This document shows, piece after piece, positions 1 through 9,329 of a stretch of DNA of 19,304 nucleotides. The stretch spans positions 89,237-108,540 of the forward strand of contig QKYT01000356.1 of the NCBI GenBank assembly GCA_003550305.1. Reading direction: 5' to 3'. This stretch comes from Glomus cerebriforme (Eukaryota > Glomeromycota > Glomeromycetes > Glomerales > Glomeraceae). The stretch's first letter is position 1, and the number at the start of each line of letters is the position of its first letter. The notes beneath the pieces are model-generated. The model saw nothing but the letters and a program-made list of their open reading frames with translations. It searched no databases and was not told the origin of the DNA. The translations under genes were made by a program, and so were the position numbers.

Positions 1-266
1 CTTTTTTTCTTTTATTCTTTTTAATCCAATCCAATGATTTGTGATAATAAAGAGAAAAAGCAAAATAAATCATTTTTATAAATATATTATTCAATTATAA
101 CAATGGTTACATATTTGGGCTTCCTGTTTATAGTTACGCAAGGTATTATTACCATTCTGTAAACTGGAATAGTCGGCTATGCAAGCTCCGTAAATTTAAA
201 TATACATTTAGTACATGATATGCAATATATATTCTTTGTTATATAAAAAAAAAAAAAAATTTGAAA

Positions 267-274
267 TATAAAAG
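267..274 (+). promoter_or_regulatory. Possible TATA box of the secreted-protein gene
   Basis: TATAAAAG followed by a G run lies about 144 bases upstream of the ATG at 418. It is the only TATA-like string nearby with GC-containing context; the rest of the upstream DNA is poly-A/T runs. In AT-rich DNA such a string can arise by chance, so this is a weak call. Positions 1-266 upstream hold no gene that I can see. Confidence 0.3.
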
Positions 275-417
275 GGGGTGTTCTATTCAAAAAAAATTTT
301 TTTCTACCTGTCGAAATTATTCGATAAAAAAAAAATATATAATAAGATAAAAAAAATTTTCATTTTTATAAGGAAAAAAATATTAAAATATACTCCAATT
401 TTTTTAAATCAAAAAAT

Positions 418-978
418 ATGAAAAAATTTACATCTTTGACCTTTTTGGTGGTCGTTCTCTTATTCTTCATTACTGTTTCATCAGCTGATGATAAACTTGA
501 TAAACGAACTAATGTTTGTCCACAACAATATAAGAGAGATGTTTTGGGTAAACGATGGGATGTTAAGAAATGTCCTTGTGCTCTCGCTTCAGCACCTTTC
601 GATGGTAAAGCCACAGGTTTAGTAGTTCTTGCTCAAGATGAATGCGGAACTACTACATTCACAGGATTCTTCAGTAAAGGTCTCGATGATCCACAACAAA
701 ATAATTTTACTTTCGCTATTGCGGATGATTGTGATAATATTGTTCATAACTTGGGTACTTTGGACGCTACCTTCACTAATGGTGGTACTAAACCTTTCAC
801 ACAAAAGTTTAATAACATTAATCTCAACTGTGACAAAAATGGTATCCTCTTATTACCTACTGCTAAATTAAGTAAACGTAATTATTGTCAAAAGAAATAT
901 TATAAGCGTGATGGATCTAGATTCAATATTTATAGTAATGGTAATTTCTATAGTGGAGCACCAGTTAGCTTAATCTAA
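418..978 (+). CDS. Small secreted protein precursor with Kex2 (Lys-Arg) processing sites
   Basis: An intronless 186-residue ORF with a classical signal peptide: MKK, a hydrophobic core at about residues 4-20, and likely cleavage after VSSA (23). Lys-Arg pairs follow at 29-30, 39-40, 45-46, 153-154 and 163-164. Those at 30, 40, 46 and 164 are followed by Thr, Asp, Trp and Asp. This pattern is typical of fungal precursors cut by the Golgi protease Kex2, which would trim both ends and leave a central domain at about residues 47-152. The mature part has seven cysteines (34, 52, 54, 76, 105, 138, 157), possibly disulphide-bonded, and one N-glycosylation sequon at Asn96-Phe-Thr. There is no membrane segment after the signal and no GPI-type tail. 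I do not recognise a named family for the central domain. Its role is unknown: effector, wall or signalling protein are all possible. The start is the first ATG after in-frame stops and gives the signal peptide. Base composition is clearly less AT-biased than the flanks, and the frame is undamaged, so the gene is probably functional. Confidence 0.9.
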   Translation: MKKFTSLTFLVVVLLFFITVSSADDKLDKRTNVCPQQYKRDVLGKRWDVKKCPCALASAPFDGKATGLVVLAQDECGTTTFTGFFSKGLDDPQQNNFTFAIADDCDNIVHNLGTLDATFTNGGTKPFTQKFNNINLNCDKNGILLLPTAKLSKRNYCQKKYYKRDGSRFNIYSNGNFYSGAPVSLI

Positions 979-2204
979 ACAGAAACATTATTAATTCATG
1001 TAATTTTTTTTAATTACGTTTTATTGATTTTTATTATTATTATTATTTAAGATGACAATAATTCGTAACTTTTTTTTGCATTTCATGAACATTTTTTTTT
1101 TTTTAAAAAAAAAATATATATATATATATAATTAGACAAGCTAATTTTTTAATAAAAAAAAGAAACCTCTTCCTTAATTCTTCGTTTAAAACAAAATTGT
1201 AATTCTAAAATTTTTTTAAAAAATTTGGACATCATATAGTTTATAATAGAGAAAGAAATATGTGTTTCAAATTTAATAAATGAAATAAATTTTTTCTTTG
1301 TTTTTCCACTTCGGCTTTACGAATTGTTACACAATTTATTTTTTGTCATTGTAATTGTGATTTTGTGAAAAAATTTTTTGAATGTTTTTAAAAATGCAAG
1401 CAAAAAAATAGTAGATCAACTAATTATAGGACAATCTTTTAATAAATGAATGTTACTATTTTTATCTTTGACTAAACTACGATTAGTTTGTTGATGTAGA
1501 TCTTAATAATCCTGAGTATTTTTTTTTTTATTATTATTTATAAATTACCACATATTTATTACATATTTACATATATTCATCGGGATTATCTAGCAATAAA
1601 ATACTGGAATAGTGGAATAATTTGATGATAATTATTTACGTAAAAAAAATATAAAATTACATAACGATCATCTTATTTTATTTATCTCATTTTTCTATAC
1701 ATGATTTTGATTTTAAGTTTCAGCGTATATAATTAAATAAAAATCAGGATATATATATATTAAGTCAATATCAGTTATTAATTAGCAATAGATAATTTTC
1801 TACTTATTAATATGGATTTTCAAATTTTGAAACCTAATTTTTTATTATAATTTCTTTAGAAATTTAACTTACTGTAATTATAAATAATAATTGAATAATA
1901 TTTTCAATTCTACTAATTAAAAATATTAATATATAATACTAAAAAAAATTACAAATCATCTTCCTATAATAGTATTAGTAAAATAAATTTCAGTAAAATC
2001 TTACAGTAAAAGATACTAGTACTTTAAAAATTCTATTCATTATATTATTATAGGTATTTATATAATTCTATTATTCTTCTTATTTTTTCTAATAAAAGTA
2101 CTTTCTTTCTATTTACTATTAAAAATTGTATATTACTTGATTTTTATATTTTTAAATCAATTTCTTTTGTGATTTACCATATTATGAAGAAATTAAGCAA
2201 TATA
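979..2204. other. Gene-free AT-rich spacer downstream of the secreted-protein gene
   Basis: This stretch has stops in all frames. It contains the 3' untranslated region of the upstream gene, with no clear AATAAA close behind the stop, a (TA)8 microsatellite at 1115-1130, and poly-A/T runs. I see no gene or mobile-element ends in it. Confidence 0.6.
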
Positions 2205-2265
2205 TTTTGCATATAATGCCAGCCAAGATTCTTATAATTCTGATCAAAATTGTAATAAAACAAGC
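2205..2265. repeat. Degenerate fragment sharing motifs with the MULE-type MITEs
   Basis: The strings ATAATGCCAGCC (2216-2227) and AATTCTGATCAAAATT (2236-2251) resemble two subterminal motifs of the MITEs: ATAATGCCGGCTAG in the 4449-4843 copy and AATTCCGGTCAAAATT at 12694-12709 in the other. No terminal repeats or target duplication are visible here, so it is at most a fragment. Confidence 0.35.
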
Positions 2266-2313
2266 CAGTGTTGCCTATTTTTAGAATTTGCTTATTTTGG
2301 ATATATATATATA

Positions 2314-2708
2314 TTTTTTGAAGACAAGTTGATTGTGCAGTTTATTATTGATAGAAAAACTTTACAGAATACATTAAAGGTTTTAACACATCACAAATAA
2401 GGCTTATTTTTCCATATTGGAGGCAGAAATTCCCAACTTGTCACACTTGTATCATATAGGTCCTCAGAGTAAGGCCATGTTGCTGAGCCTTCTTAGATAA
2501 GATATGCTCTGAATTTTTCCCATATTCCAGTGCCAAGAACCAAAAATAATCCCTTTAACCAGTCCTTTTAAATCTTCCCATTAAGATAAATATCCTTCGT
2601 CCAGTTTACCTGAATCTCCTCTCAACCATCTTGAATCTTCAAACTATCATAAAACATTAGTGAATTTTTAGAGATCAAATACTAGTACCAATCTCCAGAA
2701 CATTTTGA
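2314..2708 (-). mobile_element. 5'-truncated copy C of the non-coding retroposon family
   Basis: Read on the minus strand, this is the last ~370-400 bases of the element found complete at 7306-9130. Matching blocks include TCCTCAGAGTAAGG (compare TCCTCAGAGTAGGG near 7459), CCTTCTTAGATAA, and a CATATTCCAGTGCCAAGAACC block matching CATACTCCAGTACTAGTACC. The plus-strand left end is a T run (2314-2319), which is a poly(A) tail on the minus strand, followed by GAAGACAAGTTGATTGTGCAG, which aligns with the 3' end of copy B. The flanks at about 2301-2313 and 2709-2720 both read (AT)n, so any target duplication is hidden in low-complexity DNA. Loss of the 5' part with retention of the 3' end fits target-primed reverse transcription. 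Confidence 0.7.
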
Positions 2709-4439
2709 ATATATATATTATTTACTATTTAATATTAGTATCTAAATCTATTATATAATTTTTATATAATTTTCTTTTTATATTAATTTATATTTTACTA
2801 TAGTAGTATTATTATTTTTTTTTTTTGTTTTTATTTAAACTTTATCTTCTTTTTTTTTTCTTAATAGTTAGACTTTATTTGGTAAAATTTAATATATACA
2901 ATTAAAGTAAAATAAATTGATTTAATTAACTTTATCTTTTAATTATTATTATTATATTTTTTTTCTTTAAATTATTTATTTCATAATTTGATTGGCTTGA
3001 ATAGAGAAATACTTATAATACTCATATAACTGAAATTTTTTATAATACATAGAAATATAGTATTTTTACAATTACTTATTAGCTTATTTTTTTTATTTTA
3101 CTACTTATTATGCATTTTACTAATATTTAACTTTAATTGAATTATAAATATATATATTTTTTTCATCTTCATAATTATCATGATTATTTATATAATTTGA
3201 TTTTTTTAATTTTATTTTAATTTAATATTCTTATTTATTATATTTTTTATATTAATTTATCTATTTTATAATTAAATTGTAATTTATTTTTATTTAATTA
3301 GTTTATTTATTATTGATATTATTATATTTTTTATATATAGTATATTATTTTATAATAAATATTAAAATATTATTTTTACTTATTTTATCTAATTGATTAT
3401 ATTATTTAAAGTATTATAATTTACATTTATTTATTATAATAATTAGTTTAAAATTATATTCTTTATTAATTAAAAATTTAATAATAATAATATATTTAAT
3501 ATAAATAAAATCTTTTGTATTAATTAAAAAAGAAGCAGTTTTTAATTAAAGAAAAATGTATGTTTAGTACAAATATGATTTAATTAAATTTAGCATGATA
3601 TATCTGATATTAAATAAAATTTGATTAAATGTAAACATATGATTTACTAAAAAATTTTTTTTATGTAAAATAAAATTTAAGATATATTATTATATTTTCT
3701 AATATAAATAAAAATATATTATAAATAAACTTTTTATATATATGCATGAAATTGTATTATTTAATAAAAAACAAATTAATTTTATTAATATAAATAAATA
3801 TTTTTACTAATAAATCTATTTATAATTTATTAATTATTACTAATTATCTTTATTTTTATCATTATTATTTTTCAATTATTAGTTTAATATATTTTATTTT
3901 ATTCTTCATCTTTAATAAATTTAATAAAAGTATTATTTTATTATAATTTTATGGGTATTATAAGTTTTAATGAATATATATTTAGTTGAAACTAATTCTA
4001 TTAATGAAGTTATAAATAATATAATATACAAAATATAAAAAATATCAAATATATTAGTATGGATAAAAAAAATAATAATAAGTTAATAAATATATATATA
4101 TATCTATTTGTTACTATATATATATTCTTTACAATTTATATATATAAAATAATAACTAATATATTTATATTAGTTACTTTTGAAGATATTTCTAAAAATA
4201 TTAAGTTTAATATATAAGATGAAGTTAATAGTTTTTTTGATAAATATAACATTAGAAATAGATTTGTAATTTTTAAATATAAAATAAAATGAAATAATAA
4301 AAGTTAAATTCACAAAAAAAGCTTAATTTATAAGTTTAAAAAAAAGCAAAAGCAATGAATATTAAAAGGAATACAATAAAATATTAAAACAAAAAATTGT
4401 TATCTATAACATATAAATTTAATTTTTTCTAAATATGTA
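2709..4439. other. AT-rich desert with no recognisable feature
   Basis: About 1.7 kb of almost pure A/T sequence with short ATTA, TATA and poly-T runs, including a (TA)n stretch around 4089-4102. No ORF, terminal repeat or dispersed-repeat block was found. It may be very old transposon debris, but nothing in it supports a specific call. Confidence 0.6.
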
Positions 4440-4448
4440 TTAAATATA

Positions 4449-4843
4449 GAAAATTTCTAAGTTTACACAGGGTGTCTGGACACGGGTCACGTGATTTTTA
4501 CTATATGATAATTTATCACCCCATGTCACACCTTCTGTTTTCATTTTTTCTATTTATTCTAGGGACTTAGATTCTTAGAATTTTTTTAAGGTGTGAAATC
4601 ATATTCATCACATCTTATTTATCACATCCCTAATTTTGGCCAGATTTCATAATGCCGGCTAGATTATCCTTTTTGGAATATTGTACTATATTACATTATC
4701 CAAAAAGGCAATTTTATTTCTCCCGAAAATCAAATTTTGGGTTACACAAAATTTTCAAAAAGACAATTTTATTGCAGATCATTTAATTCTGGCTGGAATT
4801 ATGACCCCGTGTTCAGACACCCCGTGTACAAATAGAAATCGCC
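4449..4843. mobile_element. MULE-type MITE 1 (395 bp) with 9-bp target duplication
   Basis: The element is flanked by the perfect 9-base direct repeat TTAAATATA (4440-4448 and 4844-4852). Its ends are inverted repeats of about 40 bases: the left end starts at 4449 and runs through TACACAGGGTGTCTGGACAC, and the right end read in reverse starts GGCGATTTCTATTTGTACAC and continues GGGGTGTCTGAACACGGGG. A 9-base duplication together with long TIRs is characteristic of Mutator-like (MULE) elements. Each terminus holds a small palindrome: GTGTC-TG-GACAC at 4472-4483 and GTGT-TCAG-ACAC at 4809-4820. There is no coding capacity. Its interior, reversed, aligns with that of the 12653-13038 MITE, and its terminal sequence matches the MULE relic end at 13082. 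Confidence 0.88.
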
Positions 4844-4852
4844 TTAAATATA

Positions 4853-5318
4853 AATAAATATTATAATATTTATTAATTATACACTTGTTTTTAAAATATA
4901 AAAGTTTATAATAAAATACTAATCATTTAGTTAATAAAATTTTATTAATAATAAAATATAAAAATTTAATATTTACTGTACAAAGAAAGCCTAATTTTCT
5001 TTCAAAATCAAAGTAATTTATAAATACAAAAATATAAATAAGATTAACAATAATGCATTTATATTACTTATTATGTTAATGCAAAAAAAATTAAAGTTTT
5101 ATACTGATTAGATTGTTAATTTAAATAATAATAATTATTTAACTTATCTTTTAAAAAATATTACAGATCAAGTTAATTTAACTTAAATATTACAATATAA
5201 TATGAACTAATTAATATTAGTTTTTATTAATAATATAAATTACTATTTAAAATAAATTATTTAATAATTATTCAATAATAAAAAATTATCTCTTATATAT
5301 TTTAAATTAAAAATTTAA
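4853..5318. other. AT-rich spacer between MITE 1 and retroposon copy A
   Basis: Nearly pure A/T with no ORF and no repeat block that I can assign. It ends with ATTAAAAATTTAA (5306-5318), the left copy of a probable target duplication for the retroposon that follows. Confidence 0.55.
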
Positions 5319-6473
5319 TTTTTTTTTATTTTTAATATTTGTTTTGATAGTGGAAAGGTGGAAGGACATTAAGTTTTTTGGACTTATGAAAATAAATGTG
5401 AAACTGGTAATGGATTATACCATATATTAAGAAAAAAGTTCTTTTTACCTTGGTGACTTGAACTTTTTCAAATTATGTGAAGCGGTACCAAAGGTGAGAA
5501 TAGGAAGATACTAGAAAATTTGATTAACAACTGATCATCTATTGATGATTGATTTCTTTATTATTATATTCTCTTGATTTTTGTTTCACATTTGGTAATT
5601 CCTAATTTAGTCCTATAAGGTAATGTCATGATTAATTATTATTGGAAAAAATAAAAAAAGTTAATAAAATACGAAAGATATGGGTATTTAATTAAGATGT
5701 ATTAATGTGAAAATACTTTGTGAATGATTTTAACAAGAAGTTTTTTTTTTGCAATAGGTATATCAAGAATGAAGATTCTTAAATAGGAATGGGCAAATTT
5801 TTGAAAATGCTAGATAAGCAGTCATCTTGATTTTCTAATTAGTAAGCTCATGCTATTAGGAATTAGCCTATTTCAAAGGAAAATCCTACTAGAAAAGAAG
5901 TTAAGTTAAAAAAGTATCTGGTAATAGTCTTCAGACAAGACAGTATAAGTAGTTGACTTGATTCATCTGAAGCATCTATTAGAATGACTGGAACTGTTCT
6001 TAGTAAAATAGAGGAATAGAGGTATTTCTGTAATTTTTTTTCTTTTTTGTATGTTTTAATATTAGTTCTTTTAAATAGTCTTTTCTTTCTGATGGTTAAT
6101 ACTAGTAGTCAGCTACTATAAATCTTCTTAAAATATTTTATACTAATTTGAAAATCCAAATATTTGATCATGATATCTTTCATTCTAAAAATTAGTATTA
6201 GCATCCAATCTCTATAAACTTATCAATATTTCATGTTAGTTTGAAGTTTAGTTCTAGCACTGGGGTATAGAAAAGAATCAGAGTATAGTTTATATCTAAG
6301 AAGATCTTGCTTTCAGTTCTCATTCTGAGAACTCATATTATATAAGTGTGATAAGTGACATTTTTTTCATGTAATGATAGAAGATGAATTATAGATTAGA
6401 TGCTATTTTTTGGTATTCATCTATATATAACTTTTACCTAATAAAAAATTTTAATTTGTATTTCAAAAAAAAA
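5319..6473 (+). mobile_element. 5'-truncated copy A of the non-coding retroposon family
   Basis: A plus-strand copy of the family whose complete member is at 7306-9130 on the other strand. It aligns from about GTGGAAAGGTGGAAGGACATT (copy B: ATGAAAAGGTGGTAGGACATT), through GCAATAGGTATATCAAGAATG and TTCAGACAAGACAGTATAAG (copy B: TTCAGACGAGACAGTATAAG), to a poly(A) run at about 6465-6474. ATTAAAAATTTAA occurs at 5306-5318 and again at 6474-6486. This is a probable 13-base target duplication, weakened by being all A/T. The first ~600 bases of the full-length element are missing. No ORF of note exists. Compared with copy B it is much poorer in CpG and in G+C, so it is probably an older insertion. 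Confidence 0.78.
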
Positions 6474-6920
6474 ATTAAAAATTTAAATTATAAACTTAAA
6501 TTTATCTTTATAAAATTTTTATAAATTATTATTAAGAAATCTTTTAATGCAAAAATTTGCATAAATTTATATACCATAATATTTCATAAGTTTTCAGACT
6601 TATAAATTTATATAAACATAATATTCTATAATATTTTATAATATTTCATAATTTTATGATATATAATATTGTATTAATTTTATAATACATAATATAATTT
6701 ACATAAATGTAATACTTCATAACTTTTTATAATATTTTGCAATTTTATGATGCATAATATTTTATAACCTTTATAACCTTTGTAATTAATATTTTGTTAT
6801 ATTTGATATTAAATATAATTTGAATTTAAATTTAAAGCTAATTTTATACAAATATTTTTAATATTTTTGTAATATATAAATATAAATACATAAAACATAA
6901 AAGATAAAGATATAAAAATA

Positions 6921-7305
6921 ATAGTATTAGGAGTATAAGAAATAAATTAGTAGTAATAAGTAAAAGAAACATAGTTAGTAGTATTAATATCATTTGTATT
7001 AGGAGTACAAGTAAAAAAGAGGTGAAAGAAATGCAATTAGTAATATTAATATTATTAGTATTAGAAGTACAAGTAAAAAAAGTGGTAAAAGAAATACAGT
7101 TAATAGTATTAGTATTATTAGTATTAAAAGTACAAATAAAAAGAAGTAAAAGAAATGTAGTTAAAAGTATTAATATCATTAGTATTAGAAGTACAAATAA
7201 AAAGAAGTAAAAGAAATGCATTTAATAGTATTAATATCATTAGTATTAGGAGTATAAGTAAAAAAAAAGATAAAAGAAACATGATTAGTAATATTAATAT
7301 TATTA
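6921..7305 (+). repeat. Minisatellite, ~62-bp units, about six copies
   Basis: Tandem units of about 61-64 bases, each built as (G)TAAAAGAAA-TGCA-TTAGTA-TATTAATAT-ATTAGTATTAGAAGTACAAGTAAAAAG with small differences. Unit starts lie near 6959, 7023, 7086, 7147, 7208 and 7271, with a worn partial unit before them. The sixth unit is cut at 7305 by the retroposon and resumes at 9131 (AGTAATATTAATATTATTAG, then TATTATGATATAAATAAAGG), fading out by about 9175. The open frames across it are a by-product of a repeat lacking stops in some frames and do not look like protein. Confidence 0.8.
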
Positions 7306-9130
7306 TTATTTTTTTTTGGAGACGCGCTGAATCATGAACTTTATTTGTAATAAATTGGTGCACATAGGTGAAATACAATAATAATAAATATTCTAGATCA
7401 GATATTCAACCTCCAATTGAATAAAAAATTGCAATGCATCACATTTATGTAATATGAGTCCTCAGAGTAGGGACTGAAGCAAGACCCTTCTTAGATAATT
7501 AATATATTCTGATTCTTTTCCATACTCCAGTACTAGTACCAAATAAAAAACCTCTCAATCAGTCCTTCCAAATCTCCCCTCAATACAATGGGTCTTCAAA
7601 CTAGTACGATTTATTATAAAAGCCACTAACTTTTGTAAAAGGAATTATAGATGCTAGCTACTAGTACTAACATCTAAAAAAAAGGAAACTATCTAATATT
7701 AAAACTAAAAATACAAGAAAAAAATGAACTTACTTCTAGCTCTACAACTTCTCTACTAAGACTAGTACCCCCATGTTACCCTAACGGATACTCCAGATGA
7801 ATTGAGTTGACTGCTTATACTGTCTCGTCTGAAGGTCATCACATAGTACCTTGCTGACCATGGCTTTACAGCCTTCTTCCGCCTGAGTAGGTATCTTCCC
7901 GAAATAAGCCAATTCCTCATGGCCCAGAGACGTTCTTCTTTACTCTAGTGAATCGAGACGACTACTTATCCAAAACTTTTATGAACTACCTTCTCTGACC
8001 CTATCAAAGAATCTTTATTTTTGATATACCTAGGAATTGGAATCGATTTAATCGAATTTCTAAATTTTTTTTCATAGACGTTTATGCTAACTCTAAAATA
8101 TTTTCTAATTCTGGAAAAATGATCAGCATTTAGGTGTCTTTAAAAATTACTTTGGAGTTAGATCAGTTAATATGTAAGAAATTTTTAAGATTTAAAGTTT
8201 CAATTTTTTTTAGAATTGATTCCAATCCCTAAATAACCTATTGCAAAAAAAATATTGATCTTGCTCCCATACATCCAAACCAATTCTATCCACAAAATGT
8301 ACCCAACATTGTACCCAATGTCTTTTGCATTATTTTATACTTTTTATTAAATTTTTTATTCTACTACTGATGACGTCACTTTAAGGAGCAAAAATAGGGA
8401 TCATCACCATAAAACAAAAACCAGGGAATATGTTACAACAAGAAAACCAATTATCAACAGATGATTAGCTATTAATCAAAATTTTCAGTACCCCATCTCT
8501 CACCAGAGGATTGCTATGCAATAGTTCTTTCAGATCTGTAGTCAAGGTTAACAAACTTGATATAGCAGTATATGATAATTCTAAAGCCAGTTCAGTATTT
8601 GTCTTTACAAGCCTAAAAATAATGTCCTACCACCTTTTCATTACCAAAAACAAAATTATAAATTATAAAAGAGAATTTTTCACCAAACTTATATACCAGA
8701 AAAACCTCTCCCTATTGTGCTAAGCCCATGTGTTAACTCTGCAAAAAGCTGCTTAACTTCCAAAGAAACTCTGTGCTAGGCTCACTCCTGGGTCCACCAA
8801 GAGTAGTCACAAGTCTAACCCTTTCGTCTTGTGTACGTAGAGCGTACCTTAGAATACCAAATGGCCACTTAGATATTAACTTTAGAGAAAGATGTAGGTG
8901 ACTGAAAGTTATTATAAACTTGACTTGTGAAGAAACTTGGTGTGCCAAAGATTATATTCCAAATTTTTTAAACCTTTCTAATTAACTTCAGCGATATAGA
9001 GCAACTTTTTCTAAGACTAAAAGACCATTTTTTTAGGACAAACGGCTAAAAAGCGTAACTTTTCTTTTCAAAACATCTTTAGAGAAATGGGCGTAAGAAT
9101 CAGCAGGGAGAGACCGAAGAGTTGCCCCCC
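7306..9130 (-). mobile_element. Apparently full-length copy B of a non-coding retroposon (about 1.8 kb)
   Basis: The insertion is flanked by the perfect 19-base repeat AGTAATATTAATATTATTA (7287-7305 and 9131-9149). Read on the minus strand it starts with six Gs (GGGGGGCAACTCTTCGG) and ends ...AATAAAGTTCATGATTCAGC...CTCC followed by an A run. That is a polyadenylation signal about 20 bases before a poly(A) tail. Together with a long TSD and truncated relatives, this is what LINE-type target-primed retrotransposition leaves. No reverse transcriptase, endonuclease or other sizeable ORF is present. The longest frames (about 70 codons at 8511-8723 and 8733-8948) begin at TTG and resemble no protein I know. 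No tRNA-, 7SL- or 5S-like head and no convincing A/B box was seen, so it is not an ordinary SINE. It may be a non-autonomous LINE derivative or a retrocopied long non-coding RNA. Its G+C content is higher than the surroundings, suggesting a fairly recent insertion. Confidence 0.8.
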
Positions 9131-9149
9131 AGTAATATTAATATTATTA

Positions 9150-9329
9150 GTATTATGATATAAATAAAGGTAGTTAGTATTTGTATAATTAGTATTAACA
9201 AATAAGTATTTCTATATGTACCTGTTAAACAACACAAAATTTTTTATTATTAAATAGTATAGTAATATTCAAATATTATATAAAAAAATTATAGTATATA
9301 TTGTATATTTTTTTTTATTGAATTTAATT
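9150..9329. other. End of the minisatellite and AT-rich spacer
   Basis: The broken sixth minisatellite unit continues to about 9175 and then decays into A/T-rich sequence. No gene is present. Confidence 0.5.

Noticed and set aside
366..871. Open frames overlapping the secreted-protein gene (366-614 minus, 619-804 minus, 629-871 plus)
   Set aside because: They are shadows of the 418-978 gene, lack recognisable domains, and lie in a region whose composition and signal peptide clearly fit the main frame.
2709..4439. Possible mitochondrial or plasmid-like DNA because of extreme A/T content
   Set aside because: It is continuous with nuclear-type elements (MITEs, retroposons, intron-containing transposases), and no mitochondrial gene is present.
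6921..7305. CRISPR-like array
   Set aside because: The units are head-to-tail copies without unique spacers, so this is a minisatellite.
6844..7378. Leucine/isoleucine-rich frames on both strands (6844-7221, 7022-7210, 7124-7378)
   Set aside because: They are translations of the minisatellite and of the retroposon tail. The repeated hydrophobic patterns follow the tandem units.
8511..8948. Two frames of about 70 codons inside the retroposon (8511-8723 plus, 8733-8948 minus)
   Set aside because: Both start at TTG, which is not a usual start in a eukaryote. They are short and show no known domain. The minus-strand one is the better candidate for a relic coding segment but cannot be supported.
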